Origin: Sphingomonas sp.
GTDB lineage: Bacteria > Pseudomonadota > Alphaproteobacteria > Sphingomonadales > Sphingomonadaceae
Direction of reading: 5' to 3'
DNA: 19,755 nucleotides
Assembly: GCA_019747165.1 (NCBI GenBank)
Contig: JAIERC010000132.1
Coordinates: forward strand, 1-19,755
The position numbers were made by a program, and so were the translations under genes. Below, one piece after another: positions 14,688-19,755 of this stretch. The notes below the pieces were generated by a model, which was not told where the DNA came from, did not search any database, and saw only the letters and a list, made by a program, of their open reading frames with translations. Position 1 is the stretch's first letter; each line of letters opens with the position of its first letter.

Positions 14688-15640
14688 GGCCCGCTCGTTA
14701 GCCCGATGTCACGCCAATGCGCTTCGAGCCAATCGATCACTTCGGGCAAGGCATCGAATTGGCGCGGCCGGGCTAGCCGGTACGCCCGCCGGCCGGTCTG
14801 CGCGATTGCGGTGCTGGCGCGAAAATACGCCATCCGCTGATCGAGCGCGATCGCCAGCTGCGGGCGATAGGCCTCTGCAAACAGTGTTTTCGCGGTGTTC
14901 GGCAGGCTCAGCTGACTGATCCCGGCAACATGGGGCGGCCGGTCCTCCAACAGAAAGTAGATCGCCCCGAACGGCAGCGAAGCCTGCGGTGCAGGGGAGG
15001 GCGTGAGGTGATATTTCTCAATGGTCGGTCGCAGCGCGATGCCCCGCTTTTCCCCCAGCGCCAGCGCGTCGATCGTGTCGGCCCATAGCCGCGGTGCCGC
15101 GCCGTCGCTGGCGATCCAGGGGCGACCGGCCTGATCGATCGACAGCACGCATTGATCATCGGCAAACTGGCGATAGCCGCGTTGGCCAAGCGCCGCCGCC
15201 AGCGTCGATTTACCTGCCCCTGACACCCCCGAGAATAACACCGCTTGGCCGCCAACATCGATTGCGCTGGCATGGAGCAGCACGATCCCGCGCTGTTGCA
15301 ACAAGATGCCAAGGATTGATCCACCGACAAAGGCGGCAATATCGGCGGGGGTTGCCGCTGGATCAGCAGCGTAATCGATGGTCGTCCCGGCACCGATCAG
15401 GAAGCGACCGATTGTTGGCACAAGGAGCAAGATCCGCTGATTATCATAATACCAGGTCGGCCCGCCAAGCGTTGCGCCATCGAGCTGATCGGGAACCGGG
15501 CCCTGCGCGATGAAGATATCAGGCACAGCGTCGGGCGGCGCGGGCGTATGGCCCGCCAACGGCACGTCGCTGGCCAGGATGAGCCCGCCGGTCAGATATA
15601 GGTGGCGCGGCCTTTCGATCAGTGCAGCTTCAGCGGACAT
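14684..15640 (-). CDS. HprK-like serine kinase (lasso tailoring kinase)
   Basis: A 318-residue protein related to the C-terminal ATPase part of HPr kinase. It shows LLHASAIDVGGQAVLFSG, Walker A GVSGAGKST at about residues 137-145, the acidic FADDQCVL after the second strand, and the LRPTIEKYHL segment. In Bacillales paeninodin-type clusters such kinases phosphorylate the C-terminal Ser of the precursor, and both precursors here end in Ser. The start at 15640 (MSAEAALIERP) is chosen because it gives an 11-nt overlap with the upstream stop; a longer open frame to 16111 only adds antisense-like, Ser/Arg-rich sequence. The first 110 residues are a beta-rich N-terminal part not seen in HPr kinases. 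Ring or tail specificity is inference. Confidence 0.88.
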   Translation of the reverse strand: MSAEAALIERPRHLYLTGGLILASDVPLAGHTPAPPDAVPDIFIAQGPVPDQLDGATLGGPTWYYDNQRILLLVPTIGRFLIGAGTTIDYAADPAATPADIAAFVGGSILGILLQQRGIVLLHASAIDVGGQAVLFSGVSGAGKSTLAAALGQRGYRQFADDQCVLSIDQAGRPWIASDGAAPRLWADTIDALALGEKRGIALRPTIEKYHLTPSPAPQASLPFGAIYFLLEDRPPHVAGISQLSLPNTAKTLFAEAYRPQLAIALDQRMAYFRASTAIAQTGRRAYRLARPRQFDALPEVIDWLEAHWRDIGLTSGP

Positions 15641-16883
15641 GGCTATCCCGCATGGCGGCATTTCGCCGGTCCTCCAGCGCGCGATAGGCATCGCCGACTT
15701 GCGCGGCGGCGGCGATGATCGATGGTGACGCGCTGCGGCGCTTTTGGTCGGTGTCGGTGCGAAACAGGTCCTGCGGTGCCTTGGCATTGCGCTTTGACGC
15801 AGCGTTGATCGCTTCCCGGCTGGCAGCATCGGGCATGATGCCGAAATGCGGGCAGATGCGCTCCAGCACCGCATCGGGCAATTCGCTATAGTTGACCAGC
15901 AAACCGCCGTGATGGGGTGGCTGATCGAGCACCCCTTGGCAGATAGACGCCAGCACATGCGCGGCATAGTCGTCGAGCGAGAGGGCATGGGCATCGCCAA
16001 ACCCGAATATTGCTGCGGGCAACATCCCCGGCACAGCCTGCATCCCGCGCATCCGGTGATGCGAGACGAGAATGTCGATCGGCTCGCGGTAGAGGAAAAT
16101 CCAGGGCGCATCGGGAAAGGCTTGGCGCAGCAGCGGTAGCGCCCGGCTATGCCAGCTATCGAGCTTGATCACGAACGGTCCCGTCGCGCCGTCGTTATCG
16201 GGGCGACCAAGCGCCCCGGCCATTGCCCGCAGCAGCGCGATCGCGGTGGTCGTCGGCAAATCGGGATTGGCCTGAATTAGCTGGATAACGCCATCAAGCG
16301 GTGGCGGCTCCGACACAATCGTCGCCCCCGGTATCGCTGCCAGCATCTGGGCCACCAGTGTCGATCCGCACCGTGACAGATGGAAGATCAGCCCGTCGGG
16401 TACCGCCATCTGCACCGGGGCGGCGTCGATCAGTGTCGTCAGGGAGGTGCGGACCCGCATGAGCCGGTTAAATGGTCGCTGCCGGGCCGCCCGCAGCGAA
16501 TCCTCATAAAAGGGCTGGGTGAGCGCCTGTCCGGCGAAATGCGCCCAATCGATCGCCCATTCGCCCTGGGCGGAGACGAGCGCGATCGGTCGCCAGCCGG
16601 GGCCGGGCCAAGTCGTTGTATTGGGCACATGCTGATCGAATCGGTCGAGTCCAAGCGGATCGGGCCGGAGACAATGGGCGATCATCGTTGCGGGCAGGGT
16701 AAGCCCAAGACGAAGCGCTTCGGCCTGGGTGGCAGCGATGAATGGCTCCGGCTCCTCAATCATCGCCAATCGATGCTGCAAGGCTGAATCAGCGAGAACG
16801 GATTGCCGCCACTGTTTGCGCTTGACGGCAAATTCATGCTGATTGGCGCTGTCAATCGTGCGTGATAATGGCGTATCAAACAT
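15630..16883 (-). CDS. Sulfotransferase-family protein (first gene of lasso operon)
   Basis: A 417-residue protein with a nonstandard N-terminal region (about 1-170, unlike simple sulfotransferases) followed by a sulfotransferase fold: the phosphosulfate loop FHLSRCGSTLVAQML near residue 170, the 3'-phosphate motif IFLYREPIDILVSHHRMRG near residue 260, and a C-terminal helical stretch. The loop GSTL replaces the usual SGTT/SGNTW, common in distant bacterial members. AAAGG lies 6 nt before the ATG at 16883, which heads the five-gene operon. It is divergent from the hydroxylase. Substrate is unknown; the N-terminal domain might bind the peptide or a partner, which I cannot support from motifs. 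Confidence 0.85.
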   Translation of the reverse strand: MFDTPLSRTIDSANQHEFAVKRKQWRQSVLADSALQHRLAMIEEPEPFIAATQAEALRLGLTLPATMIAHCLRPDPLGLDRFDQHVPNTTTWPGPGWRPIALVSAQGEWAIDWAHFAGQALTQPFYEDSLRAARQRPFNRLMRVRTSLTTLIDAAPVQMAVPDGLIFHLSRCGSTLVAQMLAAIPGATIVSEPPPLDGVIQLIQANPDLPTTTAIALLRAMAGALGRPDNDGATGPFVIKLDSWHSRALPLLRQAFPDAPWIFLYREPIDILVSHHRMRGMQAVPGMLPAAIFGFGDAHALSLDDYAAHVLASICQGVLDQPPHHGGLLVNYSELPDAVLERICPHFGIMPDAASREAINAASKRNAKAPQDLFRTDTDQKRRSASPSIIAAAAQVGDAYRALEDRRNAAMRDSHVR

Positions 16884-16945
16884 TATTGACCTTTATCGAT
16901 CTGTGCAAATCAACGCTTGCCGTTTTTTACTTCGGGGGTGTTATC
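16884..16945. promoter_or_regulatory. Divergent promoter region of the lasso operon and hydroxylase
   Basis: A short 62-nt gap must hold control elements for both transcripts, or they extend into the coding ends. On the plus strand TTGACC occurs at 16886-16891, a fair -35 box. On the minus strand AAAGG is the sulfotransferase ribosome site. No operator palindrome is clear. Confidence 0.4.
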
Positions 16946-17557
16946 GTGATCCCGCTATCGCAACAATCGTCATTCTTGCTACCCGATCGATTGTTACTAC
17001 CGATGGCGTTTGATCACGCACAACTCCAGGCCGATCTCGCCGTGACTGATGATATCGGCTGGGTCGATCATCTGGTCACGCAAAATTATCAGGGTAGCTG
17101 GACGGTGCTACCGCTTAGACATCGCGCCGGCGCGACGCATCCAGTGATGCAGATTTTTGCCGATCCGATGGCCACCAATTTCGAAGATACGCCGCTCCTG
17201 GCGCGCATGCCGTATGTTCAATCGGTGCTGGCCGCGTTCGACTGTCCGCTGCAATGCGTGCGGTTGATGCGGCTGGCACCGGGATCGATCATCAAGGAGC
17301 ATAGCGACCATGATCTCGCGGCTGAATGGGGGGCGGCGCGGATCCATGTGCCGATCACCACGAACGAACAGGTCGAATTTCTGGTCAATCGAATGCCGGT
17401 GGTGATGGCGCCGGGCAGTGCTTGGTATCTCCGCCTGACCGACCCGCACAGTGTGGCCAATCGCGGCACCAGCGATCGCATTCATCTCGTGATTGATTGC
17501 AGCGTCAATGCCTGGCTGATGGCGCTGCTCGAACAGGCGGCAGGGCAGGGCGCATAG
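16946..17557 (+). CDS. Aspartyl/asparaginyl beta-hydroxylase-like protein
   Basis: Iron/2-oxoglutarate-dependent dioxygenase of the AspH family, which hydroxylates the beta carbon of Asp or Asn. About 203 residues. The iron-binding segment IIKEHSDHDLAAEW has His119 of this start, and a second His168 sits in LTDPHSVANRGTSDRIHLVIDC, with the 2-oxoglutarate-binding Arg after it. Start GTG at 16946 follows CGGGGG at the right distance; an ATG at 16862 would overlap the sulfotransferase start. It is divergent from the operon and shares its promoter region. Both lasso cores have an invariant Asp3, a plausible target, but this is inference from the neighbourhood. Confidence 0.8.
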   Translation: MIPLSQQSSFLLPDRLLLPMAFDHAQLQADLAVTDDIGWVDHLVTQNYQGSWTVLPLRHRAGATHPVMQIFADPMATNFEDTPLLARMPYVQSVLAAFDCPLQCVRLMRLAPGSIIKEHSDHDLAAEWGAARIHVPITTNEQVEFLVNRMPVVMAPGSAWYLRLTDPHSVANRGTSDRIHLVIDCSVNAWLMALLEQAAGQGA

Positions 17558-17704
17558 CCTTGGCCAATGGCCAATCTCTTGAATCATAGGTCGGTCGACC
17601 AGCCGCGCTCGGCTTGGCTTGCAAGGCGAAGCGCGCCTGTCGAATAGCCAATACCAACAGCGGATATGGCTCAATCTGCCGCCATTTTTTCCAGAAGCGG
17701 TGGT
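17558..17704. other. Intergenic spacer between hydroxylase and desaturase genes
   Basis: The gene ends converge here. A TTGGCC-AAT-GGCCAA palindrome at about 17561-17575 and a T-run near 17685 are visible, but they are not arranged as one stem followed by T. I see no gene in the spacer. Confidence 0.35.
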
Positions 17705-18496
17705 TTACCGAAAGGGTCGCTCGATCAGCCAGCGCAGCCCGGTGACGTTGCCGGTCTGGGTGTCGGCCAGGCCGATGGCGACGGGGCCGGGAAGGCGTGG
17801 CTCGGGGCAATAGCTGCCGAACAGCCGATCCCAGATGCTTAGCATATTGCCGTAATTGGCATCGTGCTCGCCGCGCATGATGCTGTGATGGCGGACATGC
17901 ATGGTCGGGGTGACGAGGATCGGCAGGATGAGCCGCTCCGCGCGCGGCGGCAGGGCGATATTGGCGTGGTTGAAGATCGCCATCGTTGACAATAATGTCT
18001 CGTGGACAACCACCGCGATCAGCGGCGCACCCAGCAGCGCAGCGGCACCTGCCTTGTAGAAGGTGGACAGCAGGATTTCGCCGGGGTGGAAACGCAGCGC
18101 TGTCGTGACGTCCAGATCATGGTCATGATGGTGAACCGCGTGGAAGCGCCAGAGCAGCGGCCAGCGATGCATCGCACGGTGCTGACCATAAATGGCCAGA
18201 TCTAGCAGCAGGATCGCCAAGGGAATCGTGACCAGGGACGGCAGGCTGAGCCAGTGGAGCAGGCCGAACTGTGCGCCTTCTGCCCAGCGCGCTGCACCGG
18301 CCGCCGCGAGGATCGGCACCAGCCGCAAGATGATCGTCGGGATGATCAGGCTGAGTCCGCCCAGCGTTGCGTGGCTCAACCAGCGCGACTGCATCGCCGT
18401 CCGCCATTGCCGCGCCGGGTAGCGGCGTTCGAGCAGCGCGAAACCCGCAAAGACCAGCACGAAAATGGCGAACCGGATCAGGCCGATCTGGCTCAT
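17705..18496 (-). CDS. Sterol desaturase / fatty acid hydroxylase family membrane protein
   Basis: Membrane diiron oxygenase, 263 residues, with several N-terminal hydrophobic helices and the histidine boxes of the family: QHRAMHRW, WRFHAVHHHDHDLD, and later MHVRHHS, with the acidic/aromatic FHPGEILLS and NYGNMLSIWDRLFGSY in between and after. It probably hydroxylates or desaturates a lipid chain or carotenoid/hopanoid. The start at 18496 gives a 4-nt overlap (ATGA) with the upstream phosphatidyltransferase, so the two are co-transcribed; longer frames upstream are out of register with that overlap. The exact substrate is not visible in sequence. Confidence 0.92.
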   Translation of the reverse strand: MSQIGLIRFAIFVLVFAGFALLERRYPARQWRTAMQSRWLSHATLGGLSLIIPTIILRLVPILAAAGAARWAEGAQFGLLHWLSLPSLVTIPLAILLLDLAIYGQHRAMHRWPLLWRFHAVHHHDHDLDVTTALRFHPGEILLSTFYKAGAAALLGAPLIAVVVHETLLSTMAIFNHANIALPPRAERLILPILVTPTMHVRHHSIMRGEHDANYGNMLSIWDRLFGSYCPEPRLPGPVAIGLADTQTGNVTGLRWLIERPFR

Positions 18497-19104
18497 TCCG
18501 CATCGCTCAGCATGCGGGCGGCAATCGCGACCCGGCCCACCACTGTCGCGGCGCAGACCAGCGCATAGCCATAGGCCAGAACCGGAAACCAAGCGGGGAC
18601 CAGCGCCGATAGCGCCAGCACCGCAATCGTCTCCGCACCCTCCGCCAGCCCGCCGAGGTAAAAGAAGCTCTTCTTGCCCTGCGCGGTCGTCTCCAGCCCG
18701 CGCTTGGCGGCGAGCGCCGCGAACCCCAGGAAACTTGTCGCCGCCATCAGAAAGCCGCCGAGCAGGCAGGCGGCGGGCAGCGCCCAATCGGCCCGTGCAA
18801 AGCCAAAGCCAAGCGGCACGGCGGTGTAAAAGGCATAGTCGCACACGACGTCGAGATACCCGCCCAGATCGGTGCTGCGGGTCTGGCGCGCAACCGGGCC
18901 ATCGAGGCCGTCGCTTATCCGGCTGACCACGATCAGCGCGAAGCCCAGCCCGAATTGACCAAAGGCGATCGCTACCCCCGCCGCAATCCCGGCGAGCCCG
19001 CCCATGATGCTCAGCGCATTGGGCGTCACCCCCGTGCGCGCCAATAGCGCGGCCACGCGGTTGAGCGGCGGATCGATCAGCGGGCGGAGGCGGGCGTCGA
19101 ACAT
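18493..19104 (-). CDS. CDP-alcohol phosphatidyltransferase
   Basis: Integral membrane enzyme of phospholipid synthesis, 203 residues, with about six hydrophobic helices. The catalytic signature D-x-x-D-G-x-x-A-R-x8-G-x3-D-x3-D is complete as SDGLDGPVARQTRSTDLGGY followed by LDVVCDYAF at residues about 63-92. It transfers a diacylglycerol-type phosphatidyl group from CDP to an alcohol acceptor; which one (glycerol phosphate, inositol, serine or another) cannot be read from the motif. It follows the CNT transporter gene after a short gap of about 18 nt, and its stop overlaps the desaturase start, so the three form a run on the minus strand. Confidence 0.93.
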   Translation of the reverse strand: MFDARLRPLIDPPLNRVAALLARTGVTPNALSIMGGLAGIAAGVAIAFGQFGLGFALIVVSRISDGLDGPVARQTRSTDLGGYLDVVCDYAFYTAVPLGFGFARADWALPAACLLGGFLMAATSFLGFAALAAKRGLETTAQGKKSFFYLGGLAEGAETIAVLALSALVPAWFPVLAYGYALVCAATVVGRVAIAARMLSDAE

Positions 19105-19122
19105 CGCATCGCTATAACGGGG

Positions 19123-19755
19123 TCACGCGCCGAGCGTGAGCACGCCAATCACTGCCCCCACCATCATCGTGGCCAGATTGCCCGCGAACCAGCTTTTGAA
19201 GCCCAGTGCGGCGAATTCGCCCCGCCGCGCCGGGCAAAGTGTCGACAGCGTCGATACCCCCAGCCCTATGCTCGCCAGATTGGCAAAACCGCAAAGGGCA
19301 TAGACGGTGATCAGCTTGCCGCGCGGGCTGAGCGCGTCCGCGCCGAGTGCCGCCATTTGCTGATAGGCGACATATTCGTTGAGGATCGCCTTGGTCCCCA
19401 TCAGCGACCCCGCCACTTGGGCATCGCCCCAGGGCACGCCAAGCAGCCACATCAGCGGCGCGAAAATCCAGCCAAACAGGCGTTGCAAGGTAAGCGGCGC
19501 CCCCCAAAGATCGGGCGCGAGGCCAAGGATATCATCGGTCAGCGCGACCATCGCGAAGACGACGATCAGCACCGCAATGATGGACAGGAATAGCTGCAAC
19601 CCGTCGAGCGTGCCCCGCACCAGTGCATCGACGCTGTTGTCGTATTTCAAATCCTCGTCCGATCGGTCGGCAGCGGTCGCTTCGTCGCCGGGGATCAGCA
19701 GGCGCGCGACCAGCAGCGTCGCCGGCAGCGAAATCAGCGAAGCGGTGATGATATG
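19123..19755 (-). CDS. Concentrative nucleoside transporter (CNT family), C-terminal part, partial
   Basis: Inner-membrane cation/nucleoside symporter. Only the C-terminal 210 residues are in the window; the frame is open to the right edge (HIITASLISLPATLLVARLL at the limit), so a TTG inside at 19650 is not the true start. The segment DNSVDALVRGTLDGLQLFLS, then GTKAILNEYVAYQQM and YALCGFANLASIGLGVSTLS match the nucleoside- and ion-binding helices of NupC-type transporters, ending in hydrophobic NLATMMVGAVIGVLTLGA. The nearest neighbour is the phosphatidyltransferase downstream. The 5' half must be read from adjacent sequence. Confidence 0.9.
   Translation of the reverse strand, partial: HIITASLISLPATLLVARLLIPGDEATAADRSDEDLKYDNSVDALVRGTLDGLQLFLSIIAVLIVVFAMVALTDDILGLAPDLWGAPLTLQRLFGWIFAPLMWLLGVPWGDAQVAGSLMGTKAILNEYVAYQQMAALGADALSPRGKLITVYALCGFANLASIGLGVSTLSTLCPARRGEFAALGFKSWFAGNLATMMVGAVIGVLTLGA

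Noticed and set aside
15641..16111. N-terminal extension of the kinase by 157 residues
   Set aside because: The extension lies wholly within the upstream sulfotransferase gene in another frame and is Ser/Arg/Cys-rich shadow sequence.
19123..19650. TTG at 19650 as the transporter start
   Set aside because: The frame continues open to the window edge with hydrophobic sequence typical of the family, so the gene is cut by the window.

Overview
The window looks like chromosomal DNA of a high-GC alphaproteobacterium, most likely a member of the Sphingomonadales. The support is the chain of an S41 processing peptidase, DsbB and a bacterial Coq7, followed by small sphingomonad-type envelope proteins, together with the general codon use. 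No rRNA, tRNA, CRISPR array or intact insertion sequence was seen.

Layout. Positions 1-4632 are housekeeping or envelope genes: the end of a CtpA-like protease, dsbB and coq7 (tightly packed, + strand), a small secreted protein, a DUF2306-like membrane protein, a DedA protein, and a convergent DJ-1/PfpI (GlxA-like) gene. Positions 4760-7053 hold a divergent pair, a one-polypeptide ABC exporter (-) and a lasso-peptide B2 leader protease (+). Positions 7108-10376 hold an FrnE/DsbA-like oxidoreductase, a DUF6916-like small protein, a GNAT acetyltransferase and three tandem phage-tail-collar (MdpB-like) genes. Positions 10650-11860 are an AT-richer, recently rearranged stretch with two lasso precursor genes (+ strand, 50 and 51 residues). 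Positions 16883-11621 (- strand) are a five-gene operon with overlapping ends: sulfotransferase, HprK-like kinase, second sulfotransferase, PqqD-like B1 (RRE) protein, and asparagine-synthetase-like lasso cyclase. An Asp/Asn beta-hydroxylase-like gene diverges from its head. The right end (17705-19755, - strand) is a sterol-desaturase-like protein, a CDP-alcohol phosphatidyltransferase and a truncated CNT nucleoside transporter.

How it fits together. The central genes form a complete lasso peptide pathway. The two precursors (A) carry a leader with an aromatic-x-x-P-L motif for the B1 RRE. B2 would cut the leader, the cyclase (C) would close a Gly1-Glu8 ring (or a residue 1-Glu9 ring in the other cleavage register), and the ABC protein (D) would export the product. 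Around this core sit four possible tailoring enzymes: two sulfotransferases, a kinase of the type that phosphorylates the C-terminal Ser of paeninodin-like precursors, and a beta-hydroxylase. Both precursors end in Ser and carry a conserved Asp at core position 3, so the tailoring set and the substrates match on paper.

The most striking structure is the precursor locus. It is a tandem duplication of promoter, precursor and cyclase 3' end, leaving a frameshifted cyclase remnant at 10956-11195. Inside the second precursor a 43-bp unit covering the core is present three times. Because 43 is not a multiple of 3, the repeat places a stop just inside copy 2 and changes the peptide tail from ...GIGSTSS to ...GIGLS.
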